Below are positions 16,618 to 26,572 of a stretch of 64,000 nucleotides of DNA, piece after piece. The stretch spans positions 68,796 through 132,795 of the forward strand of contig NZ_LGDY01000100.1 of the NCBI RefSeq assembly GCF_001279525.1, read 5' to 3'. The DNA comes from Nocardia sp. NRRL S-836 (GTDB lineage Bacteria; Actinomycetota; Actinomycetes; Mycobacteriales; Pseudonocardiaceae). A program made the translations under genes and the position numbers. Each line of letters starts with the position of its first letter. Within the stretch, counting starts at the first letter, position 1. The notes under the pieces are model-generated. The model saw only the letters and a list, made by a program, of their open reading frames with translations. It had not been told where the DNA came from and ran no database searches.

Positions 16618-17729
16618 AACAGCTCCTGCGCGAGCTCCTGACCGTCGGCCTCACCACCGGCGTCGTCCTGCTCACCCAGGACCGCCCGTTCCCGTGGTCG
16701 CTGTGGACCGCCGTGGCCGCCTGCCTGCTGTTACCCCTGCGCCTGCGCTGGCCGTGGCTGGCCTCCCTGCTCTGCGTCCCCGCGGTCGCCGGCAGCCTGG
16801 GCTGGGCCCCCGCACTCGTCGCTCAATACCGCCTGGGCCGCACGGAGAAGTCCGTCCCGGTCCAGGTCCTGTGGGTCCTCCTGCTGACCGCCGCGTCCAT
16901 CACCCCGACCGTGCTCACCGAAACCATCCCGCCCGGCCCCCTCCTCCTGGCCACCGCCTTCGCCTTCGGCCTCTCCGCGGCCCCCACCGCCCTAGGCGCC
17001 CTCGTGACCACCCGCAAGGACCTCACCCGCTCCCTCCACGAAGCCCGCCGCGCCCGCAACGCAGAACTGGAAGCCCAGGAAACCTCCGCCCGAGCCGCAG
17101 AACGCGCCCGCATCGCCCGCGAAATCCACGACGCCGTAGGCCACCACGCCACCCTGATAGCCGTGGAATCCGCCGCCCTGGCCGCCACCGCCCCCACCGA
17201 GTCCGTCCGCGAAACCGCACTACGCCTCCGCGCCCTGGCAACAGAGTCCCTCTCCGAAATGCGCACCGCCCTGGGCCTGCTGAACTCCGACACCACCTAC
17301 CCCACCCTGCAAGAGCTGGTCGACCGCGCCCGAGTGGCCGGCATCTCCGTCACCCTCTCCGAAACCGGCGACGCCCCCATGACCCCCGCCGTCTCCCGAG
17401 CCTTGTTCCGAGTGGTCCAGGAATCCCTGACCAACGTGACGAAACACGCCCCGGGCGCCCCCGTGACCGTGACCGTCGACCGCACCTCCCCGGTCCGCGT
17501 CTCGGTGGTGAACGGCCCCAGCCCCCTCCCCACCGCTCACCCCGAAGGCGGCGGCGCGGGCCTCCACGGCCTCTCCGAACGCGTCCGCCTGGCCGGCGGC
17601 ACCCTCACCACCACCTACCGCGCAGACGGCGGCTTCAGCGTCACCGCGGTCCTACCGCCCGGTACGCCGAAGGTCGAAGACCAAGACTCGACTTTCGGAG
17701 GTGGCGCCCGCGACCCCGCCACCGCATAG
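16614..17729 (+). CDS. Sensor histidine kinase, HisKA_3 type
   Basis: 371 residues starting with a GTG that overlaps the regulator's stop. The N-terminal 140 residues contain about four hydrophobic helices (TTGVVLLTQ, LWTAVAACLLLPLRL, VLWVLLLTAASITPTVL, LLLATAFAFGLSAAPTALGA) with no large sensor loop. The HisKA_3 box is ERARIAREIHDAVGHHATL, followed by HATPase motifs FRVVQESLTNVTKHAP and GAGLHGLSERVRLAGG. The signal is probably within the membrane. The last 20 residues are poorly conserved. GC at third positions is extreme, as in its neighbours. Confidence 0.93.
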   Translation: MKQLLRELLTVGLTTGVVLLTQDRPFPWSLWTAVAACLLLPLRLRWPWLASLLCVPAVAGSLGWAPALVAQYRLGRTEKSVPVQVLWVLLLTAASITPTVLTETIPPGPLLLATAFAFGLSAAPTALGALVTTRKDLTRSLHEARRARNAELEAQETSARAAERARIAREIHDAVGHHATLIAVESAALAATAPTESVRETALRLRALATESLSEMRTALGLLNSDTTYPTLQELVDRARVAGISVTLSETGDAPMTPAVSRALFRVVQESLTNVTKHAPGAPVTVTVDRTSPVRVSVVNGPSPLPTAHPEGGGAGLHGLSERVRLAGGTLTTTYRADGGFSVTAVLPPGTPKVEDQDSTFGGGARDPATA

Positions 17730-17901
17730 TTCTCCTGTCGGTCGAGGATCGGGGGATCGGTCGGACCGAGGGACGCGGGGACCCGAACTTCGGGTCCCCG
17801 CCACATCTCCGCAGGTAGCCGGTGGTGCGGGGGCCCGTTTTTGATCTCTGTTCAGGGTGTTGTAGGATTCTTCCTGCACGCCGGGGAACCGGGAGTGTGG
17901 C

Positions 17902-17975
<74 letters not shown>

Positions 17976-17986
17976 CGGTCTGAATC

Positions 17987-18029
17987 AGCCCGCTGATTCT
18001 GGGTGAAAGCCCAGGTCGGCGGGCTTTTT
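17987..18029 (+). terminator. Rho-independent terminator after tRNA-Pro
   Basis: The stem AGCCCGC (17987-17993) pairs with GCGGGCT (18019-18025) and is followed by a run of T. A smaller GGG/CCC hairpin nests inside. It begins 11 nt after the mature tRNA end. Confidence 0.85.
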
Positions 18030-18678
18030 CGTGCACTTTTTTCGATCTTGGCAAGACTGTCCACAGTGGTCTGTACTGGACGGTAACCCGGCGTTTGGGA
18101 GGATTTTGGGAGAATCGGTTTTCGCGGGGTGAAATGGGGTCGCGTTGGCTAAAGCGAATCGTGTCCTCCGTTCGGGTGTTCCTCCTGGCCGTGATGGGCG
18201 TGTGTGGTGGCGTTGTCCAAGGGGCACGGCCTTGCGGCGATCAAGGTAGATGGCCCATCCGGCGCGCGATCATCAAGGCGCCGACCGCGAGATGCCGCCC
18301 GCGATGCCCAGGGTTTCGTGGACCGTCCGGGTCCGCGCCTCCAACCACCGCGACGACATCGCGCAACGCCATTCCACATCCTCCACAAGTCGGACCGCGC
18401 ATCGAATGACGCGTACGGCAATGGTCACCGTCGATGCATGACCCTGAAGTTCGACGAGTGACGTCGACACGTTGCCCGCTCTCGCCAGGGAGCTCCTCTG
18501 GGACAGAACGTCGTTAGTCGGACTTAATTTTGTTACTCCCACCGTTCGCCTGCACGGCTACAGCGATCGCGCGACCATTAGCATCCAGATAGCGAGCTTG
18601 ACGTAGTCGATGATCCACATGTCGACCCGGTAGCCGAGTCCGCCATGCTGCGGCGGGCGGCTCGTTAACGTCGGGAAT
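18030..18678. other. Gene-poor gap after tRNA-Pro
   Basis: About 650 bases without a convincing gene. Base composition falls towards 18500-18680. On the minus strand, fragments such as VHETLGIAGGISR (about 18280-18320) and MWIIDYVKLAIWMLMVARSL (18558-18620) look protein-like but lie in different short frames. They may be relics of a membrane protein. No integrase is seen despite the adjacent tRNA. Confidence 0.6.
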
Positions 18679-20175
18679 CTAGCTGTCCGCGCCTGGAAGG
18701 GTGAACAAGAGCCGATCCAGTTGCGGCACTGTGTTTTCGTGACGTCGCTTGAGATCCCTGTACCGCTCACGCAGCACCTGGATGTCGACCGCCCGAGGCA
18801 ACGGCAACAACCGCTGCGACGACGGCAGCGCCGCCTCGAGCGTGGTCAGCCGCTCACGAGCGAGCACACGCGCCGCTTCCTGCTGGACGGGTGTCAGCCG
18901 ATCGATCGCCTCGTCGAGCCGGTTCCAGGCCGTGACGGTCATCAGAGCGTAGGCTGCCCAGCCATCGTGGCCAGGTGGGTCTTCCGCCAGGGTCGCGGTG
19001 ATCCGCCAGGCGAGAGTGATGTCCGGTTCCAGTGCTTGAGTGCGGGCGGTCATGGTCGCCGCGATCAGACGTTGAAAGGCAGCCTGCTGCCATTGTTCGA
19101 TCCGGTCGCATCCGCGGGCATGCCACACGTCTACGGCGGCGACGAAGCCGGCCATCGGAACAAGGTCGCGCACTGCGGGGCCGTCGCATTTGCTGCACAG
19201 CCGTCGTGGGCTCTCGAGCATCACCAGCCACCACGGCACGTGATCGACGAGAAGAACGGGGCGCGATCGCACCACAGTGCAGCCTGGTGAGTGCAGCATT
19301 TCGCCGCTGGTGTCTGCCACGGCCACTCGCAGCCAGCCGAACAAGGACGCGATGGTGCGCATGTCTTCGTCAACCCAGTCTGGCAAGGTCGGCACCGGGG
19401 GTAGTAGAAGTTCACCGCCAGAGGCGGTGATGCCCTCGAGGATCGTGTTGACGAACGCCACTTCGTGTTCCCCGAGCAGGTCGCCGGGTTGAGGGATCTC
19501 AGTGCCTGCGTTGCGGTGCCGATCCATTGACGCGATACGAGCAACTTCGAGGAGCTCTGCCGACCGTATGAATACCGACGCGACGGTGCCTGGTGTCCCG
19601 GACTGTCGGCGTGTGTCGGAAGCGAGGATGTCGCGTAGCACGGGTACCGGGAGATCCACCAGCAGCGGCCGCAGCTCGTCGAGAGTGACGAATTCGCCGA
19701 GTCCGCGTGCCTTGATGTAGGCCGTGGTGAGCGTGCCACGTTCTTCGGTGTCCGCTCTCGTGAACTCGTCGTCGTACTCCTCGGGCAAGACACGCCCGGC
19801 ATCAACGATCACGCGATCGGCACGGCTCTGCTCAAGTTCGTCGAACCACGATCGTTGCTTCGCGACCCGCGTTTTCAGCTCAGCACCGATGGAGGCGGCG
19901 CGCTCAGCCCATTCCTCCCACGGGCATGCAATGTCACGCGTGGCGACCTGTTGCTGCTCGTTGCGCTTGACCAGACGGGCTCCCCACGCGTTCTTGGGAG
20001 GCTTCGCGCCTGGATCTACTACCTGCACGGTCACCTTGCCGCGCCCGTCCACGGAGACTACGCGGACACGTGCCGCTACAGGCGCGTCGTCGTACGGTTT
20101 GTACGTCGGATAGGCGTACTCGTTCCCTACAAGGAGGTCAGCTTGCTTCACGGTATGCAGCGTCTCATGGGCCAC
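18679..20175 (-). CDS. Hypothetical protein, 498 aa
   Basis: I do not recognise this family. The chain is soluble, without signal or membrane segments. Residues 10-75 look like a small beta domain that begins VKQADLLVGNEYAYPTYKPY and continues ARVRVVSVDGRGKVTVQVVD, such as replication or mobile-element proteins of actinomycetes have at their N-termini. A short Cys pair CSKCDG lies near residue 335. The C-terminal 100 residues are helical and charged (EAARVLARERLTTLEAAL, LRERYRDLKRRHENTV). Its GC content is lower than that of its left neighbours and it sits beside transposase debris, so it is probably acquired. A GTG at codon 9 is an alternative start. Confidence 0.65.
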   Translation of the reverse strand: MAHETLHTVKQADLLVGNEYAYPTYKPYDDAPVAARVRVVSVDGRGKVTVQVVDPGAKPPKNAWGARLVKRNEQQQVATRDIACPWEEWAERAASIGAELKTRVAKQRSWFDELEQSRADRVIVDAGRVLPEEYDDEFTRADTEERGTLTTAYIKARGLGEFVTLDELRPLLVDLPVPVLRDILASDTRRQSGTPGTVASVFIRSAELLEVARIASMDRHRNAGTEIPQPGDLLGEHEVAFVNTILEGITASGGELLLPPVPTLPDWVDEDMRTIASLFGWLRVAVADTSGEMLHSPGCTVVRSRPVLLVDHVPWWLVMLESPRRLCSKCDGPAVRDLVPMAGFVAAVDVWHARGCDRIEQWQQAAFQRLIAATMTARTQALEPDITLAWRITATLAEDPPGHDGWAAYALMTVTAWNRLDEAIDRLTPVQQEAARVLARERLTTLEAALPSSQRLLPLPRAVDIQVLRERYRDLKRRHENTVPQLDRLLFTLPGADS

Positions 20176-20371
20176 CGACAGTTTGCCTCCGCATCGGTGG
20201 CGAAGTCCGCCCGAGAGTCGCTCTGGCCGATGACGTGTTCGCCGTTTGAACCGGGGGCTGGCCCGGCGGATTGAATGGTCGGGCAGGGCGAGTCATCTAA
20301 AGGTTGTCCCGTAATGATCAAGAGTGTTGGCGGGACGGGCGACAGCAGTGTTGCCTGCGGCCGGTGACCGC

Positions 20372-21484
20372 TCAGGCCGTCATTGCCAGGTTGCGCATCT
20401 GGGCGACGCCGCGGGTGGCGTGCCAGACGCCGTCGCGTTTGCGGCGGCAGTTGCGCAGGATGTTCCAGGACTTCATGTGTGCCAGGGCGTGCTCGACTCG
20501 TGCGCGGACGCTCTTGTGGACGGTGTTGAGTTCTTCTTTCCATTGCGGCAGTGGCGGTTGTCCCTTGCGCGGTTTGCGGTAGGGCATGATCACCTCGGGA
20601 TTGCCCTGGTAGCCGCCGTCGGCCATCATCTTCGCGCCCCGGCACTGCTGATCGACGCGCGAGTCGGTGTAGGCGCGGCAGTCGTTGCGGTTGCCCGGCG
20701 CCGGGCAACCGACCGCGACGACCAGGCGGGTGTTGGCGTCGATGACGACCTGCATGTTCACCGAATAGCGGTAGTTCTTGCTGGAGGCGGAGATGCTCCG
20801 GTCGTGGGTGGGCACCAGTGTGCCGACCACGATCAGCACGGTGTCCGGGCTGTGCCTGCGGGTCACCGGCGCGAGGCGGGCGAACAGCAGCTGTCCGGAG
20901 CGCAGTTCTCGAAGTCCGAGGGTTCCCAGGGTTCCATCCGAAGACGGGCTGGGGGCCGGGATCGGGGGTGTTGTCGACGCCGGTGACGGTGAGGTCGCCG
21001 AGGGGGGCCGGCGGGGGCCAGGCGCGTGCCGGGAACGCGTTGGCCGCCGGCGGCGCTGAGTCCGTCGAGGCGTTGGGACAGTTGGTCGAGGTCGTGCAGT
21101 TCGCGGCGCAGCGCGGCCACCTGCGCGGCGGGCAGGTCTGTGCGGCCCGCGGTGCAGGCGTCGAGCAGGCCTTCCTGCTCGTGGCCGCTGAGCGGCGTGA
21201 GGATCTGACGGCCGTCGACGATCAGCAGCCGTCCGGGGCGCCCAGATTTTCCGCGACGTAGTCCCGCAGATCGTCACGGACGCCCTCGACATCCCAGTCC
21301 GCCGCCGCAACAACCGCTGCATCCCGTCCGACGACACTTCACCGGCCCGCGCGGCCAACATCCAGCCGTTCTTGCGCTCCAACCCTGCAGTCAGACCCGG
21401 CACATGCTCCCGCACCCGAGACCGCGGCTCCGACCTGACGAACCGGCCACCAGCCCGATCATGCACGCTCCGCCACAGCAACAT
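20372..21484 (-). mobile_element. Mosaic of broken transposase genes (IS5-like 3' part, IS701-like 5' part)
   Basis: One long open frame is really a patchwork. From about 20870 down to 20372 it encodes the C-terminal half of an IS5-family DDE_Tnp_4-type transposase (VNMQVVIDANTRLVVAVG, MMADGGYQGNPEVIMPY, RARVEHALAHMKSWNILRNC). The 5' end, about 21480-21300, encodes FVRSEPRSRVREHVPGL and LERKNGWMLAARAGEVSSDG, typical of IS701-family N-termini. That part then goes out of frame: a neighbouring frame continues DWDVEGVRDDLRDYVAENLG. The stretch between is frameshifted. Neither enzyme can be intact. GGTTGTCCCGTAATGATCA at 20302-20320 may be an old IS end; the other end was not found. Confidence 0.75.
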
Positions 21485-21538
21485 CGATTATCACGCACAA
21501 CTTGATCTACCACGGGGCACGCAAGTGCCGTTGCAGTA

Positions 21539-22558
21539 TTAGTCGCTGGCAGGAGGAGGAAGGTAGCGATGGGTGACGTTGTGGTGCCATTGTTGGCATC
21601 CGGCGATCCAGTCACACAGTCCACTCACCTGCGTGGTCAGCTCGAATGCATGCGTATCTTGCTTGCTGGACAGACTTTCCCGCAGTTCCAGGAACCTCTT
21701 TACTTTGCTGTCGATAAGGGCTCGCACTTCGTCGATCGCGCGACTTCGGTCGAGCTTGTGTTCGTGCTCCACCACCAAGATCAGATTTGTCACCATCCCG
21801 CCGGCTTCCTCCTTGTTCAAGGAGTAGAGATCATTCGTCCATGCGATCATGTCCACCGCTGTCAACAGGATTTCTTGATAAGTGTCGGAATAATAGGTTT
21901 CAGGGGAAAGCTCTACTCCGTTACAAAATTCGATAAGGTCGAGAGATGGCAGGATTGCCGATGTGTTGCGGCGCAGAAGAACATAGTCTTCCAATGAAGG
22001 CGGGATGCCTTCGTGCTTCAGGTGAAGCTCCTGCCCGGCCGAGTCGAGAGTATCCACAATGTGTTCGATGAAGCGATTTCGCCAGTGCGACGAAACCGAC
22101 ATCGACATCTGATCCAATGTGCTTGCCAAAATTTCGGCTGTTGTCGTGTTCGCTGGCGCTTCGGGTGTTCTTCCGTGGCGGAGCACCTCGCGGACCCCGT
22201 CGACGAAAACGCGCCACGATTGCTCATCGCTGTATCGAACCCCGCTGTGTCGAACCCCTTCGCTTTCGTCATCGACAACGTAAAACCAAGCGTATACCTC
22301 TGCGGCCAGCTTCACTTCTCTCATGGGGGCATCGGGATGAGTGTATGCGCAGAACTCTCCTGATCGAGTGCAGGCCAGTCCATCAGCCGCTCTCTCGTTG
22401 GCGACGAGTCGAGACCGGATTGCCCAGTCGCGAACATGCTCCTCAACCTCCAGATAGCCAGGGTGCACTCGGAACTGAAAGGGAAGGTCAATTGGAATGA
22501 ACCGAGAGGAATTCAATGCCGCCTTCTTCGATGGATGTTCCGAAAGGGTTTTTCTCAT
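21539..22558 (-). CDS. Class I terpene synthase
   Basis: 339 residues of the bacterial terpene cyclase family. The Mg-binding aspartate-rich motif is YVVDDESEG around residue 93. The second metal motif is NDLYSLNKE (N-D-x-x-S-x-x-x-E) around residue 242, and the C-terminal RY pair is in VTHRYLPPP. It should ionise a prenyl diphosphate and cyclise it; substrate length cannot be told from sequence alone. The polyprenyl synthase 500 bp upstream on the same strand is the likely supplier. The gene is less GC-rich than the flanks. Transposase relics lie just downstream, so the pair may have been acquired together. Confidence 0.9.
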   Translation of the reverse strand: MRKTLSEHPSKKAALNSSRFIPIDLPFQFRVHPGYLEVEEHVRDWAIRSRLVANERAADGLACTRSGEFCAYTHPDAPMREVKLAAEVYAWFYVVDDESEGVRHSGVRYSDEQSWRVFVDGVREVLRHGRTPEAPANTTTAEILASTLDQMSMSVSSHWRNRFIEHIVDTLDSAGQELHLKHEGIPPSLEDYVLLRRNTSAILPSLDLIEFCNGVELSPETYYSDTYQEILLTAVDMIAWTNDLYSLNKEEAGGMVTNLILVVEHEHKLDRSRAIDEVRALIDSKVKRFLELRESLSSKQDTHAFELTTQVSGLCDWIAGCQQWHHNVTHRYLPPPASD

Positions 22559-23080
22559 TGGATCCGATTATCGATCACGCGGGTTCCCATGCTTCCGCGG
22601 TGATGTTGCCGACCTCCGTTCAGGGTGTTACGTGGAATCCTTGTTCCCGCCGGCTTGTTCAGTGATACGCGAGGCTTCTTTGCTGAACGTCGTGACAACC
22701 GCGCACTCCGGAATGAACTCGACGATCTCGCCTTCGACCAAGGGTTGGTCCTCGCTGTTGTCCGAGCCGACCCCAGGTTGACCTCACGCACCTCGCCCGG
22801 ACCGTTCGCGACCCAGCCCATCACCGCTGCCGGAACGGGAGATCTTCACGCCTCCGGACCACAGTGACCTGCTCGGCTAATGTGTCCGCGTCCGGCTGTG
22901 TTCGCCGTGCATCACGGTCAGACCACGGTCTTCAGCCTGCGCGGCCCGCAGGTTCAGCGAACGCAGAACCGACAGACCGCCATCACCTCGCAGCTTCGTC
23001 CCGGCGGGATCACCAGGACGGCAGCCCAGGCTTGCAGTGCTTTCAGCGCGTGCGTGCCGGAGTCCGTCGCGATGGCCGAC
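22559..23080. other. Gap between terpene synthase and prenyl synthase, with a relic reading frame
   Basis: No intact gene. On the minus strand, a protein-like stretch containing EDQPLVEGEIVEFIPECA and VVTTFSKEASRITE ends at a TAA near 22630. It lacks an ATG; a TTG preceded by GAGG could start a 35-residue peptide. In the adjacent frame upstream is GWVANGPGEVREVNLG, so one frameshift would join them into about 60 residues. It may be a broken small gene or an unrecognised peptide. The rest shows nothing. Confidence 0.4.
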
Positions 23081-24232
23081 TCAGTGTTCACGGGCGGTCA
23101 CCAGGTTCGCGAGAGCCGTCAGCTCGCCGGCGGGCCCCGGCGCCGGGTCGGCTGCGTGCAGGTATTCCAGCGCTTGATCGAGGTGTCGGCGGGCCTCGGC
23201 CTGCGTGCGGTCCCGGGCGCCGGCCTGTTCGATCAGCGCGGCCGCGGTCTCCAGGTGCTCTTCGTTCAGGGGCTCGGCCCGGCGGTACAGCGCAGCGAAC
23301 GCCCGGCCCTCCGCCGACGCCGAGTCCAGCGCGAGAATCACCGGGAACGTCTTCTTCCGCGACCGCAGGTCCGAGCGAGCGGGCTTGCCCGTCACGGCCG
23401 GGTCACCCCAGATGCCGAGGAAGTCGTCGATCAGCTGGAAGGCCAGCCCGAGATGGTGACCAAACTGCCGCAGGTGGCCCACGACGCCTGCGGGTGCCCC
23501 GCCGAGCGTGGCGCCCATCGCGCACGCACTGCTGAACAACGCGGCAGTCTTTCCGGCCGCCATCCGCACGTACTCCTCCTGTCCGACCCGCAGCCGTGAC
23601 TCGAACTCGACGTCGTCACTTTGCCCGCGTACCAGCGCGAGCAACGCTCCCGCGAGCATCCGGGCAACCGGCAGGGTGCGAGGCGAGGCGACGGACACCA
23701 GCGCGTCGAACGCCAGCGCCAGCATCGCGTCGCCGGCGAGAGTGGCCGCCGGCACCCCGAAGGCCGCCCACGCCGTCGGCCGGTGCCGCCGTGTTTCGTC
23801 CTCGTCGATGATGTCGTCGTGCGCCAGCGAGAAGTTGTGCACCAGCTCCACCGCGGCAGCGGCGTGCACCGCCGACTCCGCACGGCCACCGACCGCCTCG
23901 GCCGAGAGCAGGACCAGCGCCTGGCGCAAACCCTTGCCAGTCGACCCGCTCACCGGACGGCCCTGCTTGTCAACCCAGCCGAACTGGTAACCGACGGCTT
24001 TCGCCATCGGTACGGGCAACCGTTCCACGGCTTTCCGCAACGCGGGATCCACGAGGTCGCGCGCCCAACCCAAGGTGTGCTCCGATCGCTGCGTCAACGG
24101 GGGTGTCACCAGACCTTCCACTCGAATAGGCCGCGATAAGCGGTCACCCGCGAAAGCCGCCCGATTCTCGTATCTTCCGTGCTCCCGGTGTGCGCGGTCT
24201 GCGTGCACCGAAACGCCGATCGCATAGTTCAT
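23081..24232 (-). CDS. Polyprenyl diphosphate synthase
   Basis: 383 residues of the trans-isoprenyl diphosphate synthase family. The first Asp-rich motif is in SLAHDDIIDEDETRR and the second in FQLIDDFLGIWGD, with KTAALFSSACAMGA between them. It condenses IPP with allylic diphosphates (FPP, GGPP or longer). The residues before the first motif do not give a safe chain-length prediction. The N-terminal 45 residues (up to RPIRVEGLVTPPL) look non-conserved; a GTG near 24122 is an alternative start. It lies upstream of the terpene synthase, so together they form a small terpene locus. Confidence 0.92.
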   Translation of the reverse strand: MNYAIGVSVHADRAHREHGRYENRAAFAGDRLSRPIRVEGLVTPPLTQRSEHTLGWARDLVDPALRKAVERLPVPMAKAVGYQFGWVDKQGRPVSGSTGKGLRQALVLLSAEAVGGRAESAVHAAAAVELVHNFSLAHDDIIDEDETRRHRPTAWAAFGVPAATLAGDAMLALAFDALVSVASPRTLPVARMLAGALLALVRGQSDDVEFESRLRVGQEEYVRMAAGKTAALFSSACAMGATLGGAPAGVVGHLRQFGHHLGLAFQLIDDFLGIWGDPAVTGKPARSDLRSRKKTFPVILALDSASAEGRAFAALYRRAEPLNEEHLETAAALIEQAGARDRTQAEARRHLDQALEYLHAADPAPGPAGELTALANLVTAREH

Positions 24233-24677
24233 CCGCGCGCGAACGCGAATACGATTCGGGATGATCGACTGTGATCACGCACGCCCCGCACAATTCCACT
24301 CTCGCTGAACGGCGATAGGTGTGCCATGAAACAGCACTGATTAATATGTGACTGCGGACCAATTTTCACCCGACGCCAGGTCCGGTTATCTACGGTAGCC
24401 GACGAGGTGCAGCCGGCGCATAGGTCCGATCGGGCGAATCTCAGTCGAAAGTCACATTCGATAGATTCCCAATTATGCGAGCCGAGCGCGAAGATAGCTC
24501 ACCGTAATCGAAAGATGGACGATCTTGCGCCATTTCAGGTGCGCCTTGCGCGACTGGGGTGGTCTCGATCCGAGACACTATCCAAGGTCGTCGATCATCT
24601 GCATAGAATTTTGATCCCATCCTCGGAAAATTTGTCTCACCTGAGCGGCGCCCCTACGGCAGCAACGGAGGACAACC
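24233..24677. other. Divergent promoter region, AT-rich
   Basis: 445 bases between the divergent prenyl synthase gene and the 98-aa gene. The segment is AT-rich for this genome (for example TTAATATG at 24340 and GAAAATTTG at 24625), which fits promoters for both sides. No reading frame with family character was found. Confidence 0.6.
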
Positions 24678-24974
24678 ATGGCTCGAGACACCCGGCAGCG
24701 TCAGGGAATCATCAAGTTCCTCGGCAACATCGTCGACGAGAGCAAGAACATGGTCGACGATCTGCTCGACCGTGCCCACGACGTCGAGCGAGACCTGCGA
24801 TCCACCGTCCGCCGGGCGTTGGACACCGACGAAGGCGACGACGATGTGCCAGAGGTGGATTTCTCGTCCCTGCAGGCCGCATTGGCTGAGCTGAGTGCCA
24901 AGGTCGATCAGCTGGCCATCGACCAAGGACACGCCCACCGCGGTTCGGAGGACGGCGAGCCGGCGAAGCCCTGA
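24678..24974 (+). CDS. Small acidic helical protein next to AarF kinase
   Basis: 98 residues with GGAGG ending 7 nt before the ATG. The chain is charged and helical throughout (IIKFLGNIVDESKNMVDDLL, DVERDLRSTVRRALDTD, LQAALAELSAKVDQLAI) and ends in a disordered acidic tail. The heptad pattern suggests a coiled coil, like phasin-type or membrane-surface proteins. The gene is 83 bp upstream of the AarF/UbiB kinase, and both are probably one transcription unit. I do not know a named family. Confidence 0.75.
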   Translation: MARDTRQRQGIIKFLGNIVDESKNMVDDLLDRAHDVERDLRSTVRRALDTDEGDDDVPEVDFSSLQAALAELSAKVDQLAIDQGHAHRGSEDGEPAKP

Positions 24975-25057
24975 CCCCGTACCGATGTGGGCGCGCAGGC
25001 CCCGGTCGCCATCCCACATCTGCCCGTCTCGAGCGAGGAGCGAGGAGAGCAACGACT

Positions 25058-26572
25058 GTGCGCGAACACCGTCTGCGCGCCCTGCTGGCCGCGCTGGGCC
25101 CCGTGGTGCACTCCGAACTGCACCACGGCGGCCGCTTCGGCCACAGCGCCGCGGGCGACCTGAGCCGGGCTCAGCGCCGGGCCCGCGAAGTCAGGCTGGC
25201 CTTCGAACGGCTCGGACCGTTCTACATCAAGGTCGGCCAAATGCTTTCGACTCGGCCGGATTTCGTCTCCGAGGAGATGATCGCCGAGTTCCGGACCCTG
25301 CACGACACCGTGTCGGTGCAGCCGTTCTCCCGATTCGAGCCGGTGCTGGCCGCCGAGATGGGACACCGGTGGCGGCGCCGATTCCGCACGTTCGACACTA
25401 GTCAGCCCCTGGGCGCGGCATCCCTGGCACAGGTCTACGCGGCCACCGAGCTCGACGGGCGGCCGGTCGTGGTCAAAGTGCAACGCCCCGGCATCGTTCC
25501 GCTGGTCACCCAGGACATGGCGCTACTGCGCCGGGCCGCGAAGCTGGTGACCAAGGCGTCCTCCAGCTTCGCTGAGGTCATCGACATTGAAGCCATGCTG
25601 GGCCTGCTGTTCGACGCCATGCGCTCGGAACTCGACTTCACCCTGGAAGCGCGGCAGATGGACCGGGGGCGCGCCGATGTCGCCGGGTTCAAACACCTCG
25701 ACGTGCCCGAGGTGCTACTGGCCACCCCGCGGGTGATGATCCAGAGCCGGGCGCCGGGCAGGTCGATCCGCGACGCCGACCCGGCGGAGTTCCCGACTGC
25801 CGAGCGGCTCGCCATCGGCCGGGACCTGCTCGCCTACATGTACCGCAGCTACTTCACCACCAAGGTGTTCCACGCCGACCCGCACCCTGGCAACATCTTC
25901 GTCCACCCCGGTGAGAAAGCCTCACTCATCGACTGGGGCATGGTCGGGCGAATCGACCGCCGCACCAGCCAGGCTCTTCTGCTCGTCCTGATCAACGTCG
26001 CCATGAACGACGGGCAGGGACTCGCCCAAGCGTGGACCGACCTGGGCCGCGCCACCGACGGCGCCGACATCCCGGCCTTCCAGAACGACATGGAAGCACT
26101 CGTCCCGCATGTGGCAAGCGCGTCACTGCAAGACCTGAACTTCGGCGTCACGCTCACCGCCGTCCTCAAGAGCGCCACCAAGCGGCGAATCCGCACCAAC
26201 CCCGCCGTCGCGGTGCTCGGCAAGTCCTTCGCCAACGTCGAAGGTTCCATCCGGTACCTGGCCCCGGAACTCAGCATCACCGACACCTTCCGCACCCAGC
26301 TGCCCGAAATCATGCTCGACCTGATCGAGGACACCGTCTCCGAACCACAGCTCGCCCGCACGACATTGGAACTCGTTTCGGGTGCCGGCACGGCACTCGT
26401 ACAGATGCAGAACGTTCTTCGCGACCTCAGCAGCGGCCGACTCCAGCTCCGCGTCACCCAGCTTGGCCGCCTTTCACCCGCCGCCAGAAAGCGGCGAATA
26501 CTCCTTGGTGCGGCACTGGCCGCCTACCTTTGGCGGCAGCGACCCCAGGCGCTCAGATCGACCGGTCGATGA
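25058..26572 (+). CDS. AarF/UbiB (ABC1) atypical kinase family protein
   Basis: 504 residues starting with GTG. The family core is present: LGPFYIKVGQMLSTRPDFVS, which is the KxGQ motif of UbiB proteins, then the A-rich loop LGAASLAQVYAA, VVVKVQRPG with the Lys, HADPHPGNIFVHP as catalytic loop and LIDWGMVGR as the DFG-like metal motif. UbiB-like proteins have ATPase or lipid-related activity and support quinone or isoprenoid lipid handling. The C-terminus here lacks an obvious pair of membrane helices. Its position next to isoprenoid genes fits a lipid role, but this is inference. Confidence 0.92.
   Translation: MREHRLRALLAALGPVVHSELHHGGRFGHSAAGDLSRAQRRAREVRLAFERLGPFYIKVGQMLSTRPDFVSEEMIAEFRTLHDTVSVQPFSRFEPVLAAEMGHRWRRRFRTFDTSQPLGAASLAQVYAATELDGRPVVVKVQRPGIVPLVTQDMALLRRAAKLVTKASSSFAEVIDIEAMLGLLFDAMRSELDFTLEARQMDRGRADVAGFKHLDVPEVLLATPRVMIQSRAPGRSIRDADPAEFPTAERLAIGRDLLAYMYRSYFTTKVFHADPHPGNIFVHPGEKASLIDWGMVGRIDRRTSQALLLVLINVAMNDGQGLAQAWTDLGRATDGADIPAFQNDMEALVPHVASASLQDLNFGVTLTAVLKSATKRRIRTNPAVAVLGKSFANVEGSIRYLAPELSITDTFRTQLPEIMLDLIEDTVSEPQLARTTLELVSGAGTALVQMQNVLRDLSSGRLQLRVTQLGRLSPAARKRRILLGAALAAYLWRQRPQALRSTGR

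Noticed and set aside
20302..21484. Intact insertion sequence
   Set aside because: Transposase is a mosaic of two families with frameshifts and only one possible end.
22497..22867. Short plus-strand frames between the terpene genes
   Set aside because: No start signal or natural composition; the minus-strand frame is more protein-like.
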